A DNA stretch of 64,000 nucleotides from Symbioplanes lichenis (GCF_030709675.1 NZ_JAUZQD010000010.1:124001-188000), one strand, 5' to 3'; counted from the first letter of the stretch, positions 8,660 to 17,183 are shown. Numbers and translations: made by a program. The notes: generated by a model not told the origin, from the sequence alone.

Positions 8660-9408
8660 ACGACCTCTTCACCCGGATGGAACGCCTCGGCGGCACGATC
8701 GAGCCGGCCTCCGAGGACGCGATCGCGGCCGACATCGCACGCGCCCGCAGCGCGGTGCGCAAGCGCCGGACCGTGCAGGCGATGGCGGGCTCGGCCTTCG
8801 GGGTCGCCGCCCTCGTCGCGACGTTCTCCTTCACCGGCGTCATGACCAACGACGACTCCGGCACGCCACCGGTGGCCGCCGTCGCCCCCTCGGCCGCCGG
8901 AAACCTGCGTCTCGTCGACTACACGGGCAAGCAGCCGCAGGACTTCACCGTCGACATGGTGCCCGAGGGCTTCTTCATCCAGAACGCCGACTGGACCGGC
9001 CTCACCATCGCGCCGGACTCCGCCAAGAACCCGGGACCGGACGTCGACCCGTCGACGTCGCCGATGTACGACCCGCGCGACTACACCGGCAAGATCGCCG
9101 TCTTCCTGGAGATGCGGGAGTTCCGGGGCGAGCTGTCCGGCGACAAGCTGACGGTCGGCGGCAAGGAGGCGATCCTGCGCACCAACGTCGACGGGGTGCG
9201 GCAGCTGGTCATCGCGGTCGACCCCGAGGTGTACGCGACCGTGCAGTTCGACGTGCCGCTGAGCCGTGCGCAGATGCTCGAGGTGGGCGCCGGTCTGCAC
9301 GTACACCAGGGTCTGATCGACCGCATGGCGGCGGCCGCGGGTCAGCCGAACGAGAAGGTCGAGAAGGAGCTCAAGAAGCAGGCCGAGACGGGCTACATGG
9401 GCAACTAG
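8656..9408 (+). CDS. Membrane-anchored partner of SigE-type factor (putative anti-sigma)
   Basis: A 250-residue protein with a ~40-residue cytoplasmic N-terminus (MNDLFTRMERLGG), one membrane helix near residues 43-60 (AMAGSAFGVAALVATFSF) and an extracytoplasmic domain of ~185 residues with no motif I recognise. The layout, and the ATGA overlap with the sigma gene, fit an anti-sigma factor that holds the sigma factor at the membrane until a signal arrives. There is no visible zinc-binding HxxxCxxC motif, so it is not a classical ZAS protein. The anti-sigma role is inferred from context. Confidence 0.7.
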   Translation: MNDLFTRMERLGGTIEPASEDAIAADIARARSAVRKRRTVQAMAGSAFGVAALVATFSFTGVMTNDDSGTPPVAAVAPSAAGNLRLVDYTGKQPQDFTVDMVPEGFFIQNADWTGLTIAPDSAKNPGPDVDPSTSPMYDPRDYTGKIAVFLEMREFRGELSGDKLTVGGKEAILRTNVDGVRQLVIAVDPEVYATVQFDVPLSRAQMLEVGAGLHVHQGLIDRMAAAAGQPNEKVEKELKKQAETGYMGN

Positions 9409-9422
9409 ACCGGCGTACGGGA

Positions 9423-9460
9423 GCGGGCGTCGACGTGGTCCAGGACCAGTCGGCGCCCGC
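9423..9460 (+). terminator. Hairpin terminator after sigma/anti-sigma pair
   Basis: An interrupted inverted repeat with outer arms GCGGGCG and CGCCCGC and an inner TGGTCC/ACCA pairing begins 15 bases after the stop at 9408. It would separate the sigma operon from the ram cluster promoter. Confidence 0.5.
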
Positions 9461-9639
9461 AGTCGTCCTCCGCGCCCGTCCGGGCCCGCGCGTCTCCCTT
9501 TCCCGTTCGCTCAAACCTGCTCTTTGTCATGTCTTCATGGCCCTTATGTACCGCGGACGCCTGACGGGCAACACTTCAGCCGCGACTCCGGAGCGGGCAG
9601 TCTGGTGGCACACGGAGAGCGACGCGGAAGGGAGCGGAC

Positions 9640-12339
9640 ATGGACAAGCGCTACGACTCGTTCTGCGCGGTCGACCCGCTGTTCTACGACTCCCTGAGCA
9701 GCGCGCCGGCCCAGGAGTTCCCTGCTGGTGACCGGCCGGACGGCTGGCGGCGGCAGGCCTCGGAGGACTGGACGATCTGGGCCCCCGCGGCGGGCGAGTC
9801 CCGGCCGCAGGGCTGGAAGGTCCACGTGTCCGCCACGCTCGGTAACGCCGAGCGGGTGCTGGCCACGGTCCGCGACTACTGCGTGCCCCGCGGGCTCGCC
9901 TTCAAGCACCTGCGCGGCCCGAAGCTGCTGCTCATGCGCAACAGCAAGTATGCCGCCCGGGGCGCCAGCGGGAAGTTCGTCACGATCTACCCGCGCGACG
10001 ACGCCGAGCTGGCCACGATCTGCGCCGAGCTGGCGGAGCTCCTGGCCGGCGAGCCCGGGCCGTACATCCTGTCGGACCTGCGCTACGGCGACGGGCCGGT
10101 CTATGTCCGCTACGGGTCGTTCAGCAAGCGCTACTGTCTCCGCGACGGCCAGGTCGTCCCCGCGATCGCCGACGCCTCCGGGGCGCTCGTGCCCGACCGG
10201 CGCGACCCCGTGTTCCACGTGCCGGAGTGGGTGACCCTGCCGGCCTTCCTCGAGCCGCACCTGGCCGCGCGGGAGGCCGTCAGCACGACCCAGGTTCCGT
10301 ACAAGATCGAGCGGGCCCTGCACTTCTCCAACGGCGGCGGTCTCTATGTGGGGCGTGACCTGCGCACCGACGAGGTCGTCGTGCTCAAGGAGGCCCGCCC
10401 GGGCGCCGGGCTCGACGCCACCGGCACCGACGCGGTGACCCGGCTGCGCCGTGAGCGCGACATGTTGCTGCGCCTGGCCGGCGTGCCCGGGATCGTCCGG
10501 GTGCACGACAGCTTCACGCTGGGCGAGCACGAGTTCCTCGCGCTGTCCTACGTGACCGGCGAGCCCCTCAACAAGCTGCTCGTCCAGCGGCACCCGCTGG
10601 TCGAGGCGCCCACCCGGCGCGCCGACTACACCCGCTGGGCGCTCGGCGTCCACGCCCAGGTCGCGCGGATCATCGGTGACATCCACCGGGCCGGCGTCGT
10701 CTACGGCGACCTGCACCTGTTCAACGTGCTCGTGGACGACGAGGACCGGGTCACGCTGCTCGACTTCGAGGTGGCCCGTCCGGTGGCCGAGCCCGGCCCG
10801 CCCGCGCTGCGCAACCAGGCCTTCGCCGCGCCCCGCGACCGCACCGGCTTCGCCGTCGACGACTACGCGCTCGCCTGCCTGCGGCTCGCCCTGTTCCTGC
10901 CGCTGACCTCGATGCTCCGGCTCGCCCCGGCCAAGGTCACGCATCTGGCCGACATCATCGCCGAGCACTTCCCGGTGCCCCGGGCCGAGCTCGACGAGTC
11001 CGTGCGCGTGATCCTCGGGCCGCGCCCGGCGCCGCCGTTCGAGACCACGGACACGCGCCGCCGGCTTGCCGATGGGATCACGGCCAGTGCTTCTCCCGTA
11101 CGCACGGATCGCCTGTTCCCCGGCGACATCGAGCAGTTCCGCAGCGGCGGCGTCAACCTCGCCCACGGCGCGGCGGGCGTGCTCTGGGCCCTCGCCGAGA
11201 CGCAGATGCCCGTCGACCCGGCCCACGAGCAGTGGCTCGCCGACCGGGCGCACGCCCCGGAGTCCGGCTCGCGGCTCGGCTTCCACGACGGGCTGCACGG
11301 GGTGGCGTGGGCGCTGCACCGGCTCGGCCGCAAGGACGAGGCCGTCGCCCTGCTCGACCGCTGCCTCGCCGAGCCGTGGCGCGACCTCGGCTCCGACCTC
11401 GGCGGCGGGCTGGCCGGCATCGGGCTCAACCTGGCCTGGTTCGCGGGCGCCACCGGCGATCATCGCTATGCCGACGCGGCCGCCCAGGTCACCGATCTGG
11501 TCGCCGCCCGGCTGCGGGCCGCGCCGCCCGCCGCGACGACCAGCGGGGGTGCCCACCCCTGGGCCGGCCTGCACCGCGGCGCCGCCGGTCCCGCCCTGCT
11601 CTTCCTGCACCGCTACGAGCAGACCGGCGACGAGGCGATGCTCGACCTGGCCGCCCGGGCGCTGCGCCGCGACCTGTGCGCCTGCGTGATCCGTGAGAAC
11701 GGCGCGATGAGCGTGGACGAGGGCTGGCGCACCATGCCCTACCTCGCCGACGGCAGTGTCGGCATCGGCCTGGTGATCGACCGCTACCTGAGCCACCGGG
11801 CCGACGAGCAGTTCACGACCGCCTCGGCCGCGATCCGCCGGGCCGCCTGTTTTCCCTTCTATGTCCAGCCCGGCCTCTTCGCCGGCCGCGCCGGGATCGT
11901 CGCCTACCTGGCCGCCCGGGTCGCCGCCGGCCTCGACGAGCCCGGCGAGCTGCGCCGGCAGTCCGGCCTGCTCTCGTGGCACCTGCTGCCCTTCGGCCGC
12001 CACCTCGCCGTGCCGGGCAACCAGCTCCTGCGGCTCTCGATGGACCTGGCCACCGGATCGGCCGGCGTGCTGCTCGCCCGGGCCATGGCCGACGATCCCG
12101 CCCTGGCCCTGCCCTTCCTCGGCCCGATCCCGGGCCGCACGGCAGCCCGGGCCGCGCGAAGCCCGGTCCTGGGCCGCACGGCAGCCCGGGCCGCGCAAAG
12201 CCCGGTCCTGGGCCGCACGGCAGCCCCGGCCGCACCAAGCCCCGCGGACGCGCCGGACGCGTCCCCGGGCCCCACAGACTTCCGGCGCGCGGAAGAAACA
12301 CCATCGGTTCACTCTCACCAGATCGGAGAAACGCCATGA
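9640..12339 (+). CDS. ramC: Class III lanthionine synthetase LanKC (RamC-like)
   Basis: The 899-residue enzyme would phosphorylate, dehydrate and cyclise the RamS precursor. After a lyase-like N-terminal region (~1-220), the kinase domain shows VVLKEARP (Lys ~250), GDLHLFNVLV (~355-364) and LLDFE (DFE in place of DFG, ~375). From ~485 there is a LanC-like cyclase toroid with repeated G-rich motifs (AHGAAGVLWAL, DGLHGVAWAL, GLAGIGLNL, HRGAAGPALL, DGSVGIGLV). The ATG at 9640 has a good site (GAAGGGAGCGG). Upstream 231 bases hold the likely cluster promoter (possible TATGTA -10 at 9545). The C-terminus carries a 13-residue tandem repeat and a proline/alanine-rich tail beyond the usual end. The stop overlaps ramS as ATGA. 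Confidence 0.93.
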   Translation: MDKRYDSFCAVDPLFYDSLSSAPAQEFPAGDRPDGWRRQASEDWTIWAPAAGESRPQGWKVHVSATLGNAERVLATVRDYCVPRGLAFKHLRGPKLLLMRNSKYAARGASGKFVTIYPRDDAELATICAELAELLAGEPGPYILSDLRYGDGPVYVRYGSFSKRYCLRDGQVVPAIADASGALVPDRRDPVFHVPEWVTLPAFLEPHLAAREAVSTTQVPYKIERALHFSNGGGLYVGRDLRTDEVVVLKEARPGAGLDATGTDAVTRLRRERDMLLRLAGVPGIVRVHDSFTLGEHEFLALSYVTGEPLNKLLVQRHPLVEAPTRRADYTRWALGVHAQVARIIGDIHRAGVVYGDLHLFNVLVDDEDRVTLLDFEVARPVAEPGPPALRNQAFAAPRDRTGFAVDDYALACLRLALFLPLTSMLRLAPAKVTHLADIIAEHFPVPRAELDESVRVILGPRPAPPFETTDTRRRLADGITASASPVRTDRLFPGDIEQFRSGGVNLAHGAAGVLWALAETQMPVDPAHEQWLADRAHAPESGSRLGFHDGLHGVAWALHRLGRKDEAVALLDRCLAEPWRDLGSDLGGGLAGIGLNLAWFAGATGDHRYADAAAQVTDLVAARLRAAPPAATTSGGAHPWAGLHRGAAGPALLFLHRYEQTGDEAMLDLAARALRRDLCACVIRENGAMSVDEGWRTMPYLADGSVGIGLVIDRYLSHRADEQFTTASAAIRRAACFPFYVQPGLFAGRAGIVAYLAARVAAGLDEPGELRRQSGLLSWHLLPFGRHLAVPGNQLLRLSMDLATGSAGVLLARAMADDPALALPFLGPIPGRTAARAARSPVLGRTAARAAQSPVLGRTAAPAAPSPADAPDASPGPTDFRRAEETPSVHSHQIGETP
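12132..12243 (+). repeat. 39-base tandem repeat, nearly three copies, in ramC 3' end
   Basis: Units begin at 12132, 12171 and 12210; the third is shorter and diverged. In frame they encode GRTAARAARSPVL, GRTAARAAQSPVL and GRTAAPAAPSP. The repeat lies after the last conserved cyclase segment, so it probably arose by slippage in a tolerant tail. Confidence 0.85.
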
Positions 12340-12470
12340 ACCTCCTCGACCTGCAGGGCCTGCAGCTCCCGACCGACGACGAGAACGGCGGCGGTGGCGG
12401 CGGTGGCGGCAGCCAGGCCAGCCTGCTCCTCTGCGGCGACAGCTCGCTGAGCGTCACGACGTGTGACTGA
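12336..12470 (+). CDS. ramS: SapB-type class III lanthipeptide precursor
   Basis: The 44-residue peptide starts MNLLDLQ, the leader start shared with RamS, where the LLDLQ/LFDLQ helix is read by the synthetase. The core SQASLLLCGDSSLSVTTCD is almost identical to S. coelicolor SapB from memory (TGSRASLLLCGDSSLSITTCN): two SxxSxxxxxC-type ring units would give two labionin/lanthionine rings. SapB is a secreted surfactant that lets aerial hyphae break the surface. Odd feature: the leader-core junction is a run of eight glycines after DEN, unlike the acidic S. coelicolor linker. The start overlaps the ramC stop by four bases and the end overlaps the ramA frame. It is too short for most automatic callers. 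Confidence 0.95.
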   Translation: MNLLDLQGLQLPTDDENGGGGGGGGSQASLLLCGDSSLSVTTCD

Positions 12471-14199
12471 CCAGCCCGCGCGCCTGCCCCGCCCCGGACA
12501 TCCCGGGGTGGGGCAGGCGCCGCTGCCGAGCCCCGCCGGGCGGTCGCTGCTGCTGCGCTGCGTGCGGGCGGCCGGGGGATCCGCGGTCGTGCTGGCCCTG
12601 GTCTGCGTGACCGGCGCCGCCGCGCAGCTGGCCCTGCCCGCCGCCCTCGGCCGCACGGTCGACACGCTGCTGGGATCCGGCTCCCCGGCCCGGTGGCTGC
12701 TCGTCACCGGCCTGCTGATCGCCACGGCCGCCGCCGCGGAGGTCCTGTCCCCGCTGGTCACCGGCGCCGGCAACGCCCGGGCCACCGCCTGGCTGCGCCG
12801 CACGCTGGCCGGGCACCTGATCGCCCTGCCCGTGCCCGTGGTCCGCGCCCACCCGGTCGGCGACCTCGTCGCCCGGCTCACCGGCCAGGCCACCGCCGCG
12901 GGCACCGCCGCGAGCGCCGTCGTCCTGGGCGTCACCTCGATCGTCCCGCCGATCGGCAGCCTCGTCGCCCTGCTGCTGATCGACGTCCGGCTCGGGCTGG
13001 CCTGCGCCGCCGGCCTGCTCGTCCTCTCGCTGCTGCTGCGCCGCTTCGTCACCGACGCCTCGGCGGCCGCCCGCGACTACCAGGTCGTCCAGGGCCGGCT
13101 CGCCGCCGCTCTCGCCGAGGCCCTCGGCGGCAGCCGGACCATCGCCGCCGCCGGCACCGCCGGCCGCGAGATCGACCGCATCCTCCGCCCGCTGCCGGAG
13201 CTGAGCCGGCACGGCCGGGGCACCTGGGACGCGCTCGCCACGGCGGCCGGCCGCACGTCGCTGCTCGGCCCGCTCACCCAGATCGTGGTGCTGGCCACGG
13301 GCGGTCTCCTGCTCGGCGCGGGCCGCATCACTCCCGGCGACCTGCTCGCGGCGACCCAGTACGCCGCCCTCGGTGCCGGGCTGGGCGCGATCCTGGCGAC
13401 CCTCAACCGCCTGATCCGGGTCCGCACCGCCGCCGCCCGTGCCGACGAGCTTCTGACCGTCCCCGCCACCGCCCACGGCTGCCGCACCCTCCGGCCGGGG
13501 CCGGGTGAGCTGCGGTTCCTGCGCGTGTCCGTGCGCGCCGGCGACCGCCCGGTGCTGGACGGCGTCGATCTCGTGGTGCCCGCCGGGCGTACCGTCGCGG
13601 TGGTCGGCTCCTCCGGCGCCGGCAAGTCGACCCTGGCCGCGGTGGCCGGCCGCCTCCTCGATCCGGACGAGGGCTGCGTGCTGCTCGACGGCACACCGCT
13701 GCCGGCGCTCACGAGCGAGTCGCTGCGCCGGGCGATCGGCTACGGCTTCGAGCGCCCGTCGCTCTTCGGCCGCACCGTGCGCGAGGCCGTCGGGCTGGGA
13801 CGCCCGGAGGCGCTGGTCCGCGCCACGACCCGCACGGCGGCCATCGACGACTATCTGGACCGGCTCCCGCACGGGCTCGACACGCCGCTGCGGGCCCTGC
13901 CCCGGTCGGGCGGGGAGAACCAGCGCCTCGGCCTGGCTCGCGCCCTGACCGCCGAGCGCCTCCTGATCCTCGACGACGCGTCGTCCAGCCTGGACACCGT
14001 CACCGAGGCGCGGATCATGGACGTGCTGCTGGCGCCGGACTCCGGCCGGACCCGGCTGATCGTCACCCACCGGCCCGCCGTCGCCGCCCGCGCCGACCTG
14101 GTGGCCTGGCTGTCCCACGGCCGCCTCGTCCGCGTGGACTCGCACGACAGGCTGTGGGCCGTCCCGGACTACCGGGCCGTGTTCGGAGGTCCGGCATGA
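12463..14199 (+). CDS. ramA: ABC transporter, membrane-ATPase fusion (RamA-like)
   Basis: The 578-residue half-transporter has an N-terminal six-helix exporter domain (~40-310) and a C-terminal ATPase with Walker A GSSGAGKST (~382), signature SGGENQR (~482) and Walker B LILDDASSSLD (~502). With RamB it would form a heterodimeric exporter for the modified SapB-like peptide. The GTG at 12463 overlaps ramS by eight bases. If this start is right, the large hairpin lies in its first codons; a GTG at 12562, just before the first membrane helix, is an alternative that would leave the hairpin untranslated. It overlaps ramB by four bases. Confidence 0.9.
   Translation: MTDQPARLPRPGHPGVGQAPLPSPAGRSLLLRCVRAAGGSAVVLALVCVTGAAAQLALPAALGRTVDTLLGSGSPARWLLVTGLLIATAAAAEVLSPLVTGAGNARATAWLRRTLAGHLIALPVPVVRAHPVGDLVARLTGQATAAGTAASAVVLGVTSIVPPIGSLVALLLIDVRLGLACAAGLLVLSLLLRRFVTDASAAARDYQVVQGRLAAALAEALGGSRTIAAAGTAGREIDRILRPLPELSRHGRGTWDALATAAGRTSLLGPLTQIVVLATGGLLLGAGRITPGDLLAATQYAALGAGLGAILATLNRLIRVRTAAARADELLTVPATAHGCRTLRPGPGELRFLRVSVRAGDRPVLDGVDLVVPAGRTVAVVGSSGAGKSTLAAVAGRLLDPDEGCVLLDGTPLPALTSESLRRAIGYGFERPSLFGRTVREAVGLGRPEALVRATTRTAAIDDYLDRLPHGLDTPLRALPRSGGENQRLGLARALTAERLLILDDASSSLDTVTEARIMDVLLAPDSGRTRLIVTHRPAVAARADLVAWLSHGRLVRVDSHDRLWAVPDYRAVFGGPA
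12480..12520 (+). promoter_or_regulatory. Strong intercistronic hairpin between ramS and ramA
   Basis: An inverted repeat with 18-base arms (12480-12497 and 12503-12520), one G-U wobble and a 5-base loop starts ten bases after the ramS stop. It lies inside the 5' end of the ramA frame as called. It could attenuate transcription or stabilise the upstream mRNA, so that more precursor than transporter is made. No U-tract follows. Confidence 0.65.
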
Positions 14200-15998
14200 C
14201 CGTCGCCGGGTCGTACACGCGGGCCGAGCTGTGGCGGCTGCGGCGGCCGCTGGCCGGGCTGGGGGGATGGTCGCTCGCCGAGGCGATCCCCGCGCTGCTT
14301 TCCGGGTACGCGACCGCGCGCGCCGTGGACGGCGGCTTCCTCGCGGGCCGGCCGGTGACCGGGCTGGCCTGGCTCGGCGTGTTCGCGCTGGCGGTGGCGG
14401 CCGGGGCGGCCGGCTCCCGGAGCGCGTACCGGCGTCTCGGCGGCGTCGTCGAGCCGTTCCGCGACCGCCTGGTGACCCGCGTCGTCACCGGCGCCGTGCG
14501 GCGCAGCGTCGCGGCGGGACGCCCGGACGACGGTGCGCTCGCCCGGCTGACGTACCAGGTCGAGCTGGTCCGCGACGCGCTCGCCGGCCTCCTCACCGTG
14601 CTCCGCGGCGTGGCCGTCGGCCTCGCCGCCGCCGTGGCCGGCCTCCTCGGCCTGGCCCCCCTGCTCGGCGCCGCGGTCGGCGTGCCCCTGCTGCTGGGCC
14701 TCGGCCTGTTCTTCGCCCTCCTCCCGAGCCTTGCCGCCCGCCAGCGCGCCGCCGTGACCGCCGCCGAGCACCTCGCCGACGCGGCCGAGTCGGTTCTGAC
14801 CAGCCATCGCGACGTGACCGCCACCGGTGCCCGGGCCCTGGCCGACGATCTGGTCGCCGGGCCCGTCGCCGAGCAGGCCCGCGCGGACCTCGCCGTGGCC
14901 CGGGGCGGGGCGCTGCGCGGACTCGCCCTCGCCGTCGGCGGCTGGGTCCCGCTGCTGGCCGTGCTCGTCGTCGCGCCGTGGCTGGTCCGCCGGGGCGACA
15001 TCGGCCCCGGCGCGGTGCTGGGCGCCTTGGTCTACGTGCGCCAGGGTCTCCATCCGGCGCTGCACCTGCTGGTCGAGGGGCTAGCCGCCGGCGGCCTCCG
15101 CTATGCGGTCACGCTGAGCCATCTCCTGACCGCCTCGACCCTCCCTTCTCCCGCTGTGGCCGACCCCACGCCGGCGGCCGGGCCGTTGCTGCGGCTGCGT
15201 GACGTCACCTTCCGCTACGGGCCCGCCGCCGCCCCGGTGCTGGACCGCTTCAGCCTGGACGTCAGGGCGGGGGACCACCTCGTGATCGCCGGCGCCAGCG
15301 GAATCGGCAAGTCGACGCTCGCCGCGCTGATGGCGGGCCTGCTGCGACCGGACGAGGGCACCGTCGCCCGGTCCGGCCCGTGCGTGCTGCTGCCCCAGGA
15401 GGCGTACGTCTTCAGCGGCACCCTCGCCGAGAACCTGTCCTACCTCCACGCCTCCACCGACGCCGGCCTCCTCGAGGCGGTCGGCATTTTCGGTCTCGGC
15501 CCGGTGCTCGAGCGGCTCGGTGGCCTGCACGCCCCGGTCGACCCGGCGGCGCTGTCGGCCGGCGAACGTCAGCTGATCGCGCTCGCGCGGTCCTGGCTCG
15601 CCCCGGCCGGGCTGACGCTGCTCGACGAGGCCACCTGCCACCTGGACCCGGCCGCCGAGGAACGGGCCGAGCGCGCCTTCGCCGCCCGTCCCGGCGCCCT
15701 CGTGGTCATCGCGCACCGGATGACCTCGGTGCGGCGGGCGACCCGGATCCTGCTGTTCGACGGGTCGCGGCCCGAGCTGGGCACCCACGCCGAGCTGCGG
15801 GCCCGGTCGGTCACCTGTCGGCGGCTGTCAGATCCAGCCGGACGTCCGCGCGATGTGGATGGCCTCGATCCTGTTCTGCGCGCCGGTCTTGGCGAGGATC
15901 CGCGTCAGGTGGTTGCGCACAGTGCCGGGGGAGAGGGACAGGTTCGCCGCGATGTCCTTGACGGAGAGGCCCTGCGCCGCGACCTTGAGGACGCGTAG
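14196..15998 (+). CDS. ramB: ABC transporter, membrane-ATPase fusion (RamB-like)
   Basis: The second half-transporter has membrane helices from ~15 to 300, Walker A GASGIGKST (~366), signature LSAGERQ (~453) and Walker B LTLLDEATCHLD (~475). The ATG at 14196 follows GGAGGT with ideal spacing and overlaps the ramA stop. The family usually ends shortly after the GTHAEL segment (near 15800), but here no stop is met until 15998. The last ~57 residues are therefore encoded antisense to the 3' end of ramR, an overlap of 171 bases. The tail sequence has no exporter-like features. A lost stop codon or a sequencing error near 15830 could explain it. Confidence 0.88.
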   Translation: MTVAGSYTRAELWRLRRPLAGLGGWSLAEAIPALLSGYATARAVDGGFLAGRPVTGLAWLGVFALAVAAGAAGSRSAYRRLGGVVEPFRDRLVTRVVTGAVRRSVAAGRPDDGALARLTYQVELVRDALAGLLTVLRGVAVGLAAAVAGLLGLAPLLGAAVGVPLLLGLGLFFALLPSLAARQRAAVTAAEHLADAAESVLTSHRDVTATGARALADDLVAGPVAEQARADLAVARGGALRGLALAVGGWVPLLAVLVVAPWLVRRGDIGPGAVLGALVYVRQGLHPALHLLVEGLAAGGLRYAVTLSHLLTASTLPSPAVADPTPAAGPLLRLRDVTFRYGPAAAPVLDRFSLDVRAGDHLVIAGASGIGKSTLAALMAGLLRPDEGTVARSGPCVLLPQEAYVFSGTLAENLSYLHASTDAGLLEAVGIFGLGPVLERLGGLHAPVDPAALSAGERQLIALARSWLAPAGLTLLDEATCHLDPAAEERAERAFAARPGALVVIAHRMTSVRRATRILLFDGSRPELGTHAELRARSVTCRRLSDPAGRPRDVDGLDPVLRAGLGEDPRQVVAHSAGGEGQVRRDVLDGEALRRDLEDA

Positions 15999-16448
15999 CT
16001 CGCCCGTCGTCAGCGGAACCGTGCTGGTCATGGCGGCCGCGAGCAGGTCCGCGTCGACGACCCGCTCGCCGCGGACCAGGCGCCGGATGGCGTCGACGAC
16101 CCGGTCGGGCGGGGCGGACTGGGCCAGGAAGCCGATGGTCGGCGGGGTCGAGGCGATCTGCGTGCCGAAACGGGGCCGCCGCGGGTCGACCAGCACCAGG
16201 ACCTTCGTGTCGGGCAGCTCGGCGTGCGCCTCCTGCGCGGCCCGGCGGGCGTCGAGCCCGGCGTCGCCGTCGTTGAGCAGGTCCAGCTCGAGGACCGTCA
16301 CGTCCGGCTCACCGCCGCGGACCCGGTCGATGGCGTTGGTGACTGCGTCGCACTCGGCCACGACATCGATGTCGGGCTCGGCCGACAACACGTACCGCAG
16401 GGCTCCTCGGAGCAGCCCCCCGCGCATTGCCAGGAGTATGCGCACCAC
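15828..16448 (-). CDS. ramR: RamR-type response regulator with degenerate receiver
   Basis: A 206-residue NarL/FixJ-type protein ending in a LuxR helix-turn-helix (LTTGELRVLKVAAQGLS...TVRNHLTRIL) and ...ARTSGWI. Its place beside ramCSAB points to control of the cluster. GTG at 16448 is chosen for GGGAGG seven bases upstream; GTG 16445 is equally in frame. The receiver lacks the usual phosphorylation residues: the acidic pair is replaced by AMR (residues 7-9), the acceptor Asp in the PDVxxLD pattern is Glu54 (PDVTVLELD), and the conserved Lys is Gln (FLAQS). It may therefore work without phosphorylation. It faces ramB tail to tail with a long overlap. Confidence 0.85.
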   Translation of the reverse strand: MVRILLAMRGGLLRGALRYVLSAEPDIDVVAECDAVTNAIDRVRGGEPDVTVLELDLLNDGDAGLDARRAAQEAHAELPDTKVLVLVDPRRPRFGTQIASTPPTIGFLAQSAPPDRVVDAIRRLVRGERVVDADLLAAAMTSTVPLTTGELRVLKVAAQGLSVKDIAANLSLSPGTVRNHLTRILAKTGAQNRIEAIHIARTSGWI

Positions 16449-16493
16449 GTCCCGGCCTCCCGACGAACAATATCCGCGGCAAAAACCCCAGAC

Positions 16494-16509
16494 ATTTAAA
16501 CATGTAAAT
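16494..16509. promoter_or_regulatory. AT-rich dyad in ramR promoter region
   Basis: ATTTAAACATGTAAAT is an imperfect palindrome centred on ACATGT, 46 bases upstream of the ramR start, in a gap that is otherwise GC-rich. Its composition suggests a promoter or operator. No factor is identified. Confidence 0.4.
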
Positions 16510-16562
16510 TGCATGATCAGCCGGGCGAACGGTGTCCAATGTCAGTCAGTGGGACCCGCGGG

Positions 16563-17183
16563 TCACAACCAGCCGGAGTCCATCGACCGGGCGGCGGCCT
16601 GCAACCTGTTCGTGCAGCCGAGCTTGCGGACCGCCCCGGACAGATAGTTGCGGACGGTGCCGGAGCTCAGGTGCAGCTGCCGGGCGATGAGCCGGGTCGA
16701 GAGGCCGACCAGGGTCAGCCGCAGCACGTCCTGCTCCCGCTCGGTCAGCGGATTGTCCACCGTGTGCAGGGCGGCGACGGCGGTGTCGGGGTCGATGACC
16801 CGCTCCCCGGCCGCGACCCGCCGGATGAGCTCGGCCAGCTCGCCGGGAGCCTGGTCCCGGGTGGCGAACCCGCGCACGCCCGCGAGCATCGCCTCGCGCA
16901 GGCGGCCGGGCGTACGCTGCGCCGTCAGGGTGACCACCTCGGTGCCGGCGGCCTCGCGCGTCAGCAGCTCGGCGGCGCGCAGGCCCGAGCCGGGCGGGCC
17001 GGCGCCCCCGGGCTCGTCGATGTCCACCAGCGCCACCCGCGGCCGCACCTCCCGCACGACCCGGAGCAGCTCGTCGCCGGAGCTGTCGGTGAGCAGCGGC
17101 TCCACCCCGCCCGTGCCGCCGAGGACCGCTTGCAGGCTCTCCCGGAGCAACCGTAACTGCGAGACGATCAAGACCCTGATCAA
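16563..17183 (-). CDS. Second RamR-like response regulator
   Basis: A 206-residue NarL/FixJ-family protein, co-oriented with ramR and 114 bases upstream of it. Its LuxR domain (LTEREQDVLRLTLVGLS...TVRNYLSGAVRKLGC) and ending MDSGWL resemble RamR, so the two look like tandem paralogues. The receiver keeps an Asp at the acceptor position (VALVDIDEP) and LTA, but the acidic pair near the N-terminus is SQ (VLIVSQLRLL). The start is inferred as TTG 17183, which has GAGGGAGAG just upstream; an ATG at 17267 is in frame but has no binding site and would read through a repeated sequence. Confidence 0.75.
   Translation of the reverse strand: MIRVLIVSQLRLLRESLQAVLGGTGGVEPLLTDSSGDELLRVVREVRPRVALVDIDEPGGAGPPGSGLRAAELLTREAAGTEVVTLTAQRTPGRLREAMLAGVRGFATRDQAPGELAELIRRVAAGERVIDPDTAVAALHTVDNPLTEREQDVLRLTLVGLSTRLIARQLHLSSGTVRNYLSGAVRKLGCTNRLQAAARSMDSGWL

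Noticed and set aside
10676..12457. Several overlapping frames in the RamC region, including a ~924-codon minus-strand frame
   Set aside because: All are shadows of ramC; only the plus frame has kinase and cyclase motifs.
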